A stretch of 64,000 nt of DNA from Bog-756 sp963806455 (GCA_963806455.1 CAWDXZ010000002.1:1-64000), one strand, 5' to 3'. Shown: positions 10,901 to 20,638, counted from the first letter of the stretch. Numbers and translations are program-made. The notes: a model not told the origin generated them from the letters alone.

Positions 10901-12140
10901 TCAGCGCAGGTGCACGTCGAGACATGCCTCTGCCTGTCGAAGAGCCGCTTCGACGGCATGCGGTGTCGGTCCACGGGCGAAGATGAACCCCAGGTAGCGA
11001 TCGCCTTCGGGCAGGGGCACCACCGGCCGCCCCGACGGAATCGTGATGTCGAGACCGACCACTCCTTCGATGGCCGAGGGCGCGCTCTTGTCCCGACACG
11101 TGGTCGAGTACTCCGGCCGAGCGGATCGGGAGCATCATCACGCCCGATGCCTGTGACTCCCGGGTGAGGCCGTCGAGCCCCATGCCGAGGGCATGCCGGA
11201 TGATCACCTCCTCGAGGCTTACCCCCGCTCCGAAGCTGAGGGCCCGCGCGCACAAGCCACCGATGGACCGGGCGGCAAGTTCGAGAATGGTCACGGCGCC
11301 ACCCGGGCCGACGCGCAGCTCGGCATGGACGGGTCCTTCCCGCAGGCCGAGTGCCATGGCCGCCCGCGCCGCGGTGGACTCGATCTCAGTGAGGACCGCC
11401 GGGGGCTGGCGTGACGGCGTGACGTAGATGGTCTCTTCGAAGAAGGGGCCGTCCAGGGGATCGGGCTTGTCGAATACCGCCAGCACCTCCAGACGTCCCT
11501 CCGTGAGCAGACCTTCGACGGCGACCTCGTCTCCGGGCACGAAGGGCTCGACGAGCAGGGGTTCGGGACAGTTCCGCGGTCATGGCGCGAATGCGGACGG
11601 CCGCCGCCTCGGCCTCGATCGCGTCATCGACACGGATGACCCCTTGGCTGGCCGACCGCGAGACAGGCTTGACCACGCACGGATACCCGATCTCCGCCGC
11701 GGCCGAGGCGACGTCGGCCCCGGGGGGAACGATTCGGTAGGCGGGCTGGGGTCAGCGAGGCGTCCCCCAGGCGCTCCCGCATGATCGTCTTGTCCCGGGT
11801 GGCGGCGACCGCGTCGAGCGGATTGTGGCGGAATCCGAGGCACGCGGCCGCGGCAGATGCGATCACCACACCTTGGTCGTCGACGGCAAGAACGGCATCG
11901 AGCGGGCTCCGACGATGCAAGGCCCGATGGCGCTCACCGCGGCGTCGATGTCGGCCAGGGGCACCACCACGGCCCGGTCACCCATGGAGCCGGACAAGGC
12001 CTGACGATGTTCGGAGCCGACCACGACGTCAACCCCCAGGCCGAGCAGCGGCGGCAACGAAGTCCGAGGCCCGGTAGGTGGCCGTTGGGCAGCAGCAAGA
12101 GGATCCGGGGCACCCCCCTATGATGGTCGGAACCCACCAA
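10901..12140 (-). pseudogene. ATP-grasp protein, copy 1, multiply frameshifted
   Basis: The readings correspond piece by piece to the intact ATP-grasp protein at 41782-43020: GVPRILLLLP near the start, AVLAVDDQGVVIASAAAA, CVVKPVSRSASQGVI, GDEVAVEGLLTEGRLEVLAV and HAELRVGPGGAVTILELAAR. The C-terminus LDVHLR stops at 10901. Frame changes near 12045, 11915, 11745, 11570 and 11085 break it. Copy 1 of this cluster therefore probably lacks a working ATP-grasp partner unless copy 2 supplies it in trans. Confidence 0.85.
12117..12126. promoter_or_regulatory. Conserved TATGAT -10 candidate
   Basis: CCTATGATGG lies between the divergent ATP-grasp and Nfu-like genes. It is identical in copy 2 at 42994-43003. 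The TATGAT core is well placed to be a -10 box for the Nfu-like gene (ATG 12158). The same core recurs upstream of the binding-protein genes. Confidence 0.45.
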
Positions 12141-12157
12141 GGTTGAGACGAGACACC

Positions 12158-12815
12158 ATGACCGACATCGATTCCAACAGCGTGGCCGTTCTGCATGCTG
12201 ACCGACGCCGCGCTAGAGATGGTGCTGGAGCTGCGGTCCGGCGAGGACGCTGAGGAGTCGTTAGCCCTCTGGGTCGAGGTCACCGGTGCGAGCGGAAACG
12301 CCTACACCTACGACATATACTTCCAGGCGGTTGGCGACGCCGGCCCCGATGACTGGTTCGACGAACGTGGTGGGCTTGTGCTCGTGGTTCCGGCCGACAG
12401 CATCGCCAAAATGCGGGGGTCGGTACTCGACGTCAACCGTGATTCAGACCAGGGCGGGATGGTCATTCAGAACCCCAACCAGCCACCGCGCCCTGCCGGC
12501 GCAAGCCCGGGGATGGCCGGGCCGCCGGTGGACCTCAGCGGAGACGTGGCGCAGCGGGTCATCCAGGTCCTCGAGCAACAGATCAATCCGAGCATTGCGG
12601 TGCACGGCGGTCGGGCCGATCTTGTCGCGGTGGAGGGTGACGCCGCCTATCTCCGCTTGAGCGGCGGTTGCGCGGGTTGCGGCATGGCGGCAGTGACCTT
12701 GGGCCAAGGGATCGAAGTCGCGCTCCGCGAGTCAGTCACCGAGATCACTCGGGTCATCGACGTCACCGACCACGCGGCCGGCACCAATCCCTATTACGAA
12801 GCGGCCAAGAAGTAG
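12158..12815 (+). CDS. IscA/Nfu-like Fe-S protein, copy 1 (shifted N-terminus)
   Basis: The two-domain architecture has an IscA/HesB-like N-terminal part and an Nfu C-terminal domain with the cluster-binding GGCAGCG (CxxC). It resembles NfuA-type Fe-S carriers. Aligned with copy 2, one extra base near 12198 puts the first codons after ATG 12158 out of frame. An internal ATG at 12195 in the main frame (LTDAALEMVLEL) could restart translation and give 206 residues. The Nfu part is intact and almost identical to copy 2. It faces away from the ATP-grasp gene. Confidence 0.75.
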
Positions 12816-12843
12816 TCCCTACCGAGCGGCCAAGCAGCACGCC

Positions 12844-13575
12844 CTACCGAGCAATGAATCGGCGGGCATCCTCCGCTGCATAGGACGCCACGATGGCGTC
12901 GGTTGCCGCGGTCGCCTGAACCTGGCGGACCACCTCGTGTAGGCGGTTTGCCGGGATGGCGCACGTCATGTCGTTCTTGGACATGGCGGTGCGAGCGCGA
13001 CTGAGCATGCAGCCCACGCTCACGGCCACTTCTCCCTCTTGCTTGGCTACCGCAACGATGTGGCACTGGGGCTTGCCATCGATGCGAAGGCCAGGAAGCG
13101 CGTCACTCAGCACCATGAGCTGCTTGGCGTTGACCCGGATCATGACGACGTCCGGGTCTACCGGCGATTCTGTCAGTGGTCCATAGGTCACGACCTCGGG
13201 CCGGTCGGCGATGACCGGGATGTCGGGAACCATGTCCATGGTCACCCAGCCCGACTCCACCAGGGCCGCCACATCCGAGTGGCCGGCGACCTCGTCGAGG
13301 GTGACGAACCCGTGGGTCAGGCTTCCGACGCTGCAATTGCCATGGTCGGCGGCAACGGTGGAAAAGGTCCGGTCAAGCGCTTTGGTCCAGAACACGCAGC
13401 CTGCCGGAACGCGACCGGATCGGCCATCGGGAGTTGGCTCAGGCATCGGAGCGTCGAACGGCGCAACACCGTCGGGAGCAGACTGGGAAAAGGTGATGGC
13501 TATTGGGGGCGTCGTGAGAGTCAGCGCCTCGGTGAGCGCGTCGGCGGCTTCGGACCATTGCGTGGGACTGGACAT
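12844..13575 (-). CDS. DUF169 family protein, copy 1
   Basis: The likely start is ATG 13575 (MSSPTQWSEAADALTEAL), giving 243 residues, the same as copy 2. The pattern PIAITFSQSAPDGV, then GCVFWTKAL, NCSVGSLTHGF and VGCMLSRART, is that of the DUF169 family, whose members carry several conserved cysteines and often sit near redox or metal genes. No biochemical activity is established for this branch. It converges with the Nfu-like gene with a 28-base gap. Confidence 0.85.
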   Translation of the reverse strand: MSSPTQWSEAADALTEALTLTTPPIAITFSQSAPDGVAPFDAPMPEPTPDGRSGRVPAGCVFWTKALDRTFSTVAADHGNCSVGSLTHGFVTLDEVAGHSDVAALVESGWVTMDMVPDIPVIADRPEVVTYGPLTESPVDPDVVMIRVNAKQLMVLSDALPGLRIDGKPQCHIVAVAKQEGEVAVSVGCMLSRARTAMSKNDMTCAIPANRLHEVVRQVQATAATDAIVASYAAEDARRFIAR

Positions 13576-14013
13576 GCCACAGTCTGCCGGGCCGCTCTGT
13601 TTTGGACAATACGACGCTCGACGTCGCATTGCCCACTCGTGACCGGCAAATGAGTCGTACGTTGAGCGTTCCGATCAGGCCGGCTTGCCGCCAGGCACAG
13701 CGGCGTTGAAAGTCCTCATGGGGAGTATTCTCACGGATACTGTGCTCTATGCTCTACCTGCCGGGTCTTCGGCAAGCCTGCCGTCGAAAGACACCGTGCC
13801 GGCGAGCGAACCCCGAGTCAGGATCGGGGCTCCTTCTCCGCCGTGCGATCGAGTCTTCGAAACGATATCGCGCGGAAGTGGGACCTACGGGGCGAGCGGC
13901 GGGTGGGCCAGGTAAAGTGTATCAAAGGACCAAATCGCTCACCTCGAGCTTGCTGCCGTCCTTCTGGCTCGGCGTCAGCCAAAGTGGGGGCATGCCGGGC
14001 GAGAGGGAGAACC

Positions 14014-14256
14014 GTGGTCTCACCCGAAGCATCGCAGATAGGCGCTCGGCTGGACGAGCATCATTCTCCGGAGACAAACGGGCGGATGGCGGTCTGCCGG
14101 CGTTGCGGAGCTCAGACGAACGGACCAGAGGGGCGTCAACACGTCCCGGCCGAACGACGACTGGCACATTTCAAGGAATGGTTGGACGGGCAAACGCCAA
14201 CGAGCCACATTGACCGCGTTTGGAGACTTGCTCAAGAAGTGAGCCTCATGCTCTGA
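14014..14256 (+). CDS. Small CxxC protein, copy 1
   Basis: GTG 14014 follows GAGGGAGA. The 80-residue product has one CRRCG knuckle followed by basic helices. The 5' two-thirds (VSPEAS, GARLDEHH, PETNGRM, VCRRCGA) is conserved with copy 2 at 44851, and the C-termini differ. A single knuckle could bind metal as a dimer. No family is recognised. Confidence 0.55.
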   Translation: MVSPEASQIGARLDEHHSPETNGRMAVCRRCGAQTNGPEGRQHVPAERRLAHFKEWLDGQTPTSHIDRVWRLAQEVSLML

Positions 14257-14302
14257 CCTGGAAAGGTTGACCACCTGCTGGCGCAAAGAGAGCAGCTCGA
14301 TC

Positions 14303-14602
14303 TCCGTTGCGCTTCTCTGGGCTGGGACGTCCCGCTCAACGGTCCGATAGAAGTTTGTACGATGCGCAGCTATCGGCGGCATCCGTGGGTCTCTAACTGG
14401 CTTTGCCGTGGGCATGCATGACGGCGAGAGTTCTCATGCCGACAATCTCGTTCGGATCCGATCACTTCGCCGATTGGTGCGACCTTGCGGGTGTTCAAGG
14501 CCGCCGGCGACTGCAGGGCCCTCGACGGCTGCGATGACTGGTTTGCCAGCAGCATTGGTGTGGGCCCGGCGGGTCTCATCTCACGTGTTCACGGTCAGCT
14601 GA
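14303..14602. other. No gene recognised
   Basis: I find no convincing coding pattern or repeat between the end of block B1 and the mreB remnant. Confidence 0.4.
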
Positions 14603-15634
14603 CTAGTAGCCGGAAGTGACGAGGACCTGCTTGAGGATGTCGAACTCCTCGAGGCACTGTCCGGCCCCGATGGCGACGCAGCTCAGCGGGTCGGGCGCCA
14701 AGACGATCAGGATGCCCGTTTCCTCCTGCAGGCGGGCGCCAAGCCCTTGGAGTAGCGCCCCACCGCCGGTGAGCACGATCCCCTGCTCCATGATGTCGGC
14801 GGCAAGCTCGGGCGGCGTCTTGTCGAGCGTCACCTTCACGGCGTCGATGATGGCCGCGACGGTCTCGGCGATCGCCTTGCGGATCTCCTCGGTCGACACC
14901 ACCAGGACCTTGGGCAGGCCGGTCACGAGGTCGCGGCCCCGGATCTCGGCGTGCAGCTCCTCTTCGAGGGGGTAGGCGGAGCCGAGGGCGATCTTGATCT
15001 CCTCGGCGGTCCGCTCACCGAGGGCGAGGCTGTGTTCCTTCTTGACGTAGGAGATGATTGCCTCGTCGAGCTCGTCACCTCCGACGCGCACCGATTGGCT
15101 GCTCACGATGCCACCCAAGCGAGATGACGGCGACCTCGGTGGTTCCGCCGCCGATGTCAACGACCATGTTGCCCGTGGGCTCATGGATCGGCAGCCCAGC
15201 CCCGATGGCGGCGGCCATCGGTTCTTCGATGATGTAGGCCTTGCGGGCGACCGGCACTCATGGCGGCTTCCATGACGGCGCGGCGTTCGACACCCGTGAT
15301 ACCCGACGGGACGCAGATGATCATGCGTGGCTTGGCGAAGCGGCGCTGTTGGGCGCGTTGGATGAAGTAGCGAAGCATCTTCTCGCAGATCTCGAAGTCG
15401 GCGATGACCCCGTCCTTCAAGGGGCGGATGGCCTGGATGTGGCTCGGGGTGCGACCGATCATCCGTTTGGCCTCGGCGCCCACCGCCAGTGGACGCCCGT
15501 CCTTGACGTTCACGGCGACGACCGATGGCTCGTTCAAGATGATGCCCCGGCCACGCACATACACCAGGGTGTTGGCCGTGCCGAGGTCGATCGCCATGTC
15601 ACGGCCAAGCAAGGAAGAACCGGTTATCGGCCAT
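14603..15634 (-). pseudogene. mreB: mreB, three frameshifts
   Basis: The actin-like rod-shape protein MreB is readily recognised: MADNRFFL at ATG 15634, then MAIDLGTANTLVYVRGRGI, RPLKDGVIADF, KAYIIEEPMAAAIGAGLPI with the phosphate loop VVDIGGGTTEVAV, and the C-terminal LTGGGALLQGLGARL ending at 14603. A CTTG duplication near 15610, an indel near 15245 and an extra base near 15110 each shift the frame. All actin subdomains remain in order and full length, so this is a recent decay, a spare paralogue, or a run of sequencing indels. The usual mreC/mreD neighbours are absent. Confidence 0.85.
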
Positions 15635-15639
15635 GCGCT

Positions 15640-16073
15640 TCGATTCGCCTCGCAGCCAGCTCCGGGGCGTATCGCCGAAGGTCGGCGGGCCTCTTCCGTC
15701 AAGGCTGGGATTGATACCAAGCTACCTGTCGTCACCAAGCTTCGCGCCACTGCCGACTGGACTCAGCGGAGACAGCTGGACTCAGACACGGAGATTGCGA
15801 GGGTGTGCGAGCCGAAGGCAACATCCAAGCCAACCATGAGCACTTTCGCCCAGGGCAGGCGGCTGGCAATGATTGGCCATATCAACGGTCGCCAACCTGA
15901 TGGTCACCATCAGAAGAGATTTCCTGCGTGCCGACTCATACGATCAGCATTCCGACCGGTTTCGCCGCTCCCGCTCAGGACAGGCCGCCAGGCTATCGGG
16001 TGGCCTGCTGGGAACGCCGACCGGTCCTGGCGGCTCCGGGCATATAGGTGCAGCTACTTCGTGAAGCGGACGG
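15640..16073. other. No gene recognised
   Basis: This lies between the mreB start and the catalase remnant. It may hold the old mreB promoter, but I see no defined motif. Confidence 0.35.
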
Positions 16074-16770
16074 TCAGCCTCCCTTGACGAGTGCCTTGGC
16101 CACCTGGGCGCCGAGGTCGGGGTCGACTTGGCGCCAGTATTCGCCGACACGTGACGCCACGTCGGGCTTGAGGCCGGGACCATGGCAAGCGTGACCGATG
16201 ATGTTGGTCAAGAGGTGCTCCCGATCAGTCTCGGACATCACCTCACGGTACATATTGCCCGGCTGGACGAAGTCGGTGTCGTCGCGATGGGCGTGGTATG
16301 CGGCCCGGACGATTTCAGCTGGTAGACCGGGTCGGCGTAGTGAGCCGGGTCAGCCTGGGGGCCGCCGTATAAGTTGGGCGCGTAGACGGGGTCGCCGCCC
16401 GGTCGGAAGTTCATGGGCCCGTCTTGGTTATAGCTGTGCACCGGAACCAGTGGCTGGTTGACCGGCAACTGGAGGTAGTTCGGCCCAATCCGCGCGATGA
16501 GTGTCGGGGTAGCTGAACAGCCGGCCCTGAACCATCTTGTCCGGGCTAGGGGCGATGCCCGGCACCATGTTGGACGGCTCGAACGCGGCCTGTTCGACCT
16601 GGGCGAAATAGTTGTCAGGGTTGCGGTCGAGCACCATGCGGCCGATCGGGAATCATCGGGTAGTCCGAGTGCGGCCAGACCTTGGTCAGGTCGAATGGAA
16701 TGAAGCCGATAGTCAGCGGCCTCCTCGAACAGCATGATCTGCATCTCCAGCCGCCACTGTGGGTGCTCGC
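16074..16770 (-). pseudogene. Catalase, truncated and frameshifted
   Basis: The C-terminal two-thirds of a clade-3-like haem catalase is present: QMQIM-like EMQIMLFEEAADYR, VLDRNPDNYFAQVEQAAFEP with PSNMVPGI, the haem-ligand segment GRLFSYPDTH (proximal Tyr), and YNQDGPMNF, with the end AKALVKGG stopping at 16074. At least three frame changes occur. The N-terminus with the catalytic His is missing because different sequence begins near 16770. Confidence 0.75.
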
Positions 16771-16774
16771 CGCG

Positions 16775-17608
16775 TTCGACGGCTTCCTCACCGAGCACTT
16801 GGGCTATCAAATCCCCTTATCGGTATTGCTCGAGAAATCGGCAACCGCTTCCGCCGGGAGGTGAAGGCCTTCGCGGTCGAGCACCAAGTCCCCATCCTTC
16901 AGCTCAAGAAGCCTGATCGCACACGCTGGGACGATCGCAAGCTTGACCACATCCGTCCCTACCTCAAGAGAGCTGAGGTCGAGGAGCGCACCGGCGTTGT
17001 CGCCATCGTCCAGGCCGAGAGAGTTCCAGCGAGTCTTCAGTGCGACATCGGGGTCATCGCCCGACTTGAGCATTTGCCCGAGCTCGTGGCAAGGCCCATC
17101 AGGTCAACGACCGTCTGCTTATGATCGAGCGTGCCGGCCAGGGCTGTGCCATCGGCTCTGCGCTCTTTGAGCGCATCCACCAGCCCTACGCAAGGGAGGG
17201 CCAACGAACCGGAGCCTTGCGCTTCGGGGATCAACGCGCCATGGCCCTGGCCGGTGCACTCTGCTTCGTCGTCCACGCCGTCACCGGCTTCACCAACAAG
17301 AGCCTTCGCGGGCATGGTGGCCGGACTCCTCGGCAGGGACTACAGCTCCTCGCAGATGAGCTACGACCTGCGCCGCCTCCGACTCCACGGGCTGATCGAA
17401 CGAAGCCCGGGCACGAACTCCTACAACCTGACACCCGAGGACATCCGCGTCGCAGTCTTCTACACGAAACTGCATGCACCGATTGCTCCGGCCGCTCCTC
17501 GGGGCGGACAGACCTCCTGCACCCATCGAGCTTCGTCGCGCCCTCGGCACCATCGACCACGTGCTCGACGACTACATCACGGGAGCGCGTCTCGGGACAG
17601 CAGCCTGA
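16775..17608 (+). pseudogene. Decayed actinobacterial hypothetical protein with winged-helix end
   Basis: The first part (REIGNRFRREVKAF, LKKPDRTRWDDRKLDHIRPY, GVVAIVQA) and the second part (VNDRLLMIERAGQGCAIGS, GLLGRDYSSSQMSYDLRRL, GLIERSPGTNSYNLTPE, ending TGARLGTAA) match the two ends of a long hypothetical protein family I recall from actinobacteria. The usual middle is missing near 17080, and there are frame changes near 17320 and 17480. The second part looks like a winged helix. The function is unknown. Confidence 0.45.
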
Positions 17609-17619
17609 AACTTGTCACA

Positions 17620-18190
17620 AGATCCAGCGACCAGTGGACCAAGAAGAACCAGCCCGAATGTTTGACCATCCGCCAACTTGCCTGGCTCGGCCCGCACGGC
17701 GTTGGCGCCGTGGTCCACGAGGCCAGGGTTGACGGGGCCTAAAGATCGCCGCCTTCGGCACCGATTACTCCAAAGCCAGGCCCTGGTGATGCTGATCCAC
17801 TGAACCACCCCGGGCCTGGCGTCCGCTCCTAACCCCCACGGCCGGCGATGGCGGGGCACAGGGGCGATCTTGTGGGATGGTGTTAGTTCTCCCCAGCCAG
17901 ATCGGCACACCAGTCGCAAAGATCGCGAACCTGTCCCCGGTCCATCGACCTTGTTACCACTCCGAATGATCTTCTGGCCGTAACCGCATTCGCTCTGATC
18001 GTGATACACGAGATCGTGACCGTCTTCGTCGCTCGACGTGTGAAATGAAGCCATCAGTCCCACCCGGCACCACCTCTCCGCCCGGCCCTGCCGGGCAATG
18101 GCAGCGACCATATTCCCCTGGAGTTGTTGGAGTACGGGCCAGAGCTAGCCTCAACCCCGCCGTTTGCGAGGCACAGGGGGAGCGTGTGGG
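17620..18190. other. No gene recognised
   Basis: No family is recognisable on either strand; the short readings here do not look like conserved proteins. Confidence 0.35.
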
Positions 18191-18191
18191 G

Positions 18192-18374
18192 CTACTTCGC
18201 TCTGCCGATTCGATCGACCTCGTCCGTGAGATCCGCAACGCAGCCGACGAGGTTGTGGATGGCCTGGCCCAGCGTGGCGAGTTCTCCGCCGGCCGTGCCT
18301 CCAATCGCGATCCCTTCGACCTGAGCACTAATGTCGCGAAGCCGCCTCTTGATGTCGCGCGCGTTCATGGTCAC
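18192..18374 (-). CDS. Small helical hypothetical protein
   Basis: This 60-residue reading (NARDIKRRLRDISAQVEGI, then NLVGCVADLTDEVDRIG) has heptad-like spacing of hydrophobic residues. GAAGGG stands upstream of the GTG/ATG start pair. It looks like a small coiled-coil protein and belongs to no family I know. Confidence 0.4.
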   Translation of the reverse strand: MTMNARDIKRRLRDISAQVEGIAIGGTAGGELATLGQAIHNLVGCVADLTDEVDRIGRAK

Positions 18375-18502
18375 TGCCCTTCCGTCGCCACGGTGACGGC
18401 TGGTCGAAGCGTAGCCAGGTGACCTCAGCCCGTCACGGCTGAACCCTACTCTCAGTGTTTGCGGGGCACCTGGGGCATCTGGTTCTTTGGATCATCCGCC
18501 AT

Positions 18503-18697
18503 TCAGGAGGATGATGCCGATGGAACCACCCTGGCGTCTGGGCCGGGGAAGAACTCAGTCCGGCGGCCATCCTCCCACTGCACCCGGTAGTGCTCGCCGG
18601 CAGGTCCTCCCAGCACCTCCACGATTTGGCCGCTTCGCCGAGCGGAGCCGACCTTGGCCGACTCGACGACGATTCGATCTCCATTGGCTGCGTGCAT
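18503..18697 (-). CDS. DUF1918 domain protein
   Basis: ATG 18697 follows GGAGGT. The 64-residue protein (AANGDRIVVESAKVGSA, then YRVQWEDGRRTEFFPGPDA) is a typical DUF1918 protein, a small SH3-like fold common in actinobacteria. The function is unknown. It is intact, unlike most neighbours. Confidence 0.8.
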   Translation of the reverse strand: MHAANGDRIVVESAKVGSARRSGQIVEVLGGPAGEHYRVQWEDGRRTEFFPGPDARVVPSASSS

Positions 18698-18959
18698 AGC
18701 TCTACCTCCACAGCGCAACTTACGCTTGTCCGTGGGCGTTGTATAGGGGTCGCCTGGGTGGCCGGTCACCGCCAGCAAATCCCTGGCTCGGCCCTGACTG
18801 CGTCGGCGCAAATGTCTTGATGGCCATAGGACCAGGCTGGACCACATGGCGACAAGTCGGGAATACAACTCCTCAGATGTCGCTTCAGCGACGGCTTCCC
18901 GTCTGGAGAATGTGTCCGCCGGTTGACGTAGATGGCAACGATGGCGAAGACGGATGCCG

Positions 18960-19310
18960 TATATCTCAGACCCTGTATTCGATACGCTCAACGACGACGA
19001 GCCGATGTGGCGCAATAGGGACTTGCCAAAGTTATAGCGAGCTCTTCTTTGTTTGAGCGGACAAGCTGGACGATCCTTATGAAGGATCCATTCTGTTGGG
19101 TCCCAGCCGATTCTGAAGGCACACTTCGAAGCAAGCGCCCGGCCCATCAGTAGTTCAATTTTCGATCTTTGGATTGAGATCGCCCAGTACTTTCCTAAAA
19201 GGATCTTCGCCAGTTGTTGGCATCTGGCCGAGAAAGAGTCGGATGCCATGTGGCATAAGTACGGCAACGGCGCTGGAATCGCTGTGACATCAACTCGTAG
19301 CGTCCGAATA
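18960..19310 (+). pseudogene. DUF2971-like fragment
   Basis: The readings PVFDTLNDDEPMW, SELFFV followed by ADKLDDPYEGSI, and FASCWHLAEKESDAMWHKYG match the conserved core of DUF2971 proteins, which read as WHL.E.ESDAMW. A stop and two frame changes interrupt it, and neither end is complete. DUF2971 proteins are common in mobile and defence-associated regions, but the role is unknown. Confidence 0.55.
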
Positions 19311-19441
19311 CGTGATTGTGTCCGCCACTAGGGACTCTTCAGAGCTACGGCCGTCTCGGCTACCGTCCTCCAAGACCGTGACGGCTTGCTACTAGCGCGA
19401 CTGCGCCTCGATGGGCCGGAGGAAGCGACCACTCCAAGGGG

Positions 19442-20521
19442 TCATATTTCGACCGGCACCTCGGCCAGCGACGGGGGCCACACCAGTCGCTTGCCCTGTT
19501 GGCGCCACTGCACCACGAGCACCGCGTGTTCGGCCTGACGCCCGTCGGGCCCGAGCCCATAGCGGCCGAAAAATGTGGTGCAGTGCAACCTAAGAGCGGC
19601 CGCATGGAGGGCAGCGTCCTCGACCACTCCAGCCTCCTGCACACAACGGAGGGCGATGAGTCCCGCCGCATAGGCCTGGGCAGCGGGATAATCGATGTGC
19701 CCGAGGTTAGGTCGGACCTCGAGCAAAGGCGATAGCCGGGCGCGTAGCGAACGCACAACGTCGGAGGGGCGGATCCCCGCGTCAGGATGGAAGCGAGCTC
19801 CCTCTTCCCATTGGGACGGGGCCAGCACGCCCTCGGCCCGGACCTCGGCCGCGAAGGCGCCCAGCCCCGCGGCGACCGCTGCCACCACCGGGGGTCGCCG
19901 GCGGAGCCGGCGGATGAGCTCCACGTCGTCAGCGAACGATCCCGCCGCCAAGAGAATGTCCACGTCGGGCTGGTCGGGAATCTCGTCGTGGGGCACCACC
20001 GCCACGACACCCATACCAAGGCGGCCCGCGGCGCTAACCGCACCATCGGCTGCCCAGCTCCCGAAAGCACCCCGACCCGCAGCGACGAGTACGCGAGCGC
20101 CGGGCATCTGGCCAGAAACTGCATCGAGAACGGGAGCGAAATAGCGGCTCGCCGGAGCTGGTACCGAGACTACGCCGGGCAGCCGCTGAGCGGCATCAGC
20201 ACTGCCACCATGGTTCCACAGCACCCGGGTTCGCTCCCCAGCCCACCGGGCCGCCTCGACCACAAGGTCGCTGCCGTAGGGTCCGATGACCAGGTCCGCA
20301 CGCGCAAGCACGTCGAGAGCATGGCGTACGCCTGCCCTCGTGCCACCGTCGTCGAAAATCACGACCTCGGGTATGAGCGTCCGTCGGCCGACCCGCACTC
20401 CCCCGCGATAGGACACGTCCTCGACAGCCTGCTGGAGCCCGGCTGCCGCCAGCCGGCCCTGGTGGCCGTACCGGCCGGTGAGCGACATCGGCGCGGCCAG
20501 GACCAAGGAGCCGTTCGACAC
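19442..20521 (-). CDS. Signal-less type I periplasmic-binding-fold protein, copy 1
   Basis: This 359-residue protein has the leucine/branched-chain (type I) binding-protein pattern: LVLAAPMSLTGRY in the first strand, DLVIGPYGSDLVVEAARWA, VLWNHGGSAD, YFAPVLDAV. GTG 20521 is preferred because it overlaps the stop of the upstream micro-ORF (TAGTG) and is shared with copy 2. The protein begins directly with the first strand, so no signal peptide or lipobox is visible and it is predicted to be cytoplasmic. That is unusual for the fold and suggests a sensor or carrier role inside the cell. No permease genes are adjacent. Confidence 0.8.
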   Translation of the reverse strand: MSNGSLVLAAPMSLTGRYGHQGRLAAAGLQQAVEDVSYRGGVRVGRRTLIPEVVIFDDGGTRAGVRHALDVLARADLVIGPYGSDLVVEAARWAGERTRVLWNHGGSADAAQRLPGVVSVPAPASRYFAPVLDAVSGQMPGARVLVAAGRGAFGSWAADGAVSAAGRLGMGVVAVVPHDEIPDQPDVDILLAAGSFADDVELIRRLRRRPPVVAAVAAGLGAFAAEVRAEGVLAPSQWEEGARFHPDAGIRPSDVVRSLRARLSPLLEVRPNLGHIDYPAAQAYAAGLIALRCVQEAGVVEDAALHAAALRLHCTTFFGRYGLGPDGRQAEHAVLVVQWRQQGKRLVWPPSLAEVPVEI

Positions 20522-20604
20522 TACAGCCGGCCGGCCAATTCCTTGAGCGCGACCCACTTCGCACCCTGGATGGTCAGCCGGAATATCGCCGAGACGTCAG
20601 CCAT
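20521..20604 (-). CDS. Conserved 27-residue micro-ORF, copy 1
   Basis: ATG 20604 stands six bases after AAGGGAG. The peptide starts MADV, contains FRLT, QG, VALK and LAGR, and ends at a TAG that shares its G with the GTG of the binding-protein gene. The same 28 codons exist at 39586-39669 with changes mostly at non-motif positions. The arrangement suggests translational coupling or a leader peptide. A remnant of a longer N-terminus of the next gene is the alternative. Confidence 0.6.
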   Translation of the reverse strand: MADVSAIFRLTIQGAKWVALKELAGRL

Positions 20605-20629
20605 CGCTGCTCCCTTGGTCGGCCGGCCG

Positions 20630-20638
20630 CATCATAGG
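20630..20638 (-). promoter_or_regulatory. TATGAT -10 candidate for micro-ORF operon
   Basis: CATCATAGG reads CCTATGATG on the minus strand. It is the same string found between the divergent ATP-grasp and Nfu-like genes and is conserved in copy 2 at 39689-39697. Its position would start transcription about 20 bases before the micro-ORF ATG. Confidence 0.4.

Larger units (their letters stand above)
9470..14302. repeat. Duplicated block B, copy 1
   Basis: This segment carries the radical SAM, ATP-grasp, Nfu-like, DUF169 and CxxC genes. It is collinear and in the same orientation as about 40340-45137. Similarity fades near 14302, just after AGAGCAGCTCGAT. The copy differs from block B2 by many substitutions and several indels that disrupt its ATP-grasp and Nfu genes. 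Confidence 0.9.

Noticed and set aside
9548..11167. Long plus-strand reading (539 codons) opposite the radical SAM gene
   Set aside because: It is a GC-rich shadow of the real minus-strand gene; the opposite strand encodes conserved motifs and the shadow has none. The same applies to 40713-41801.
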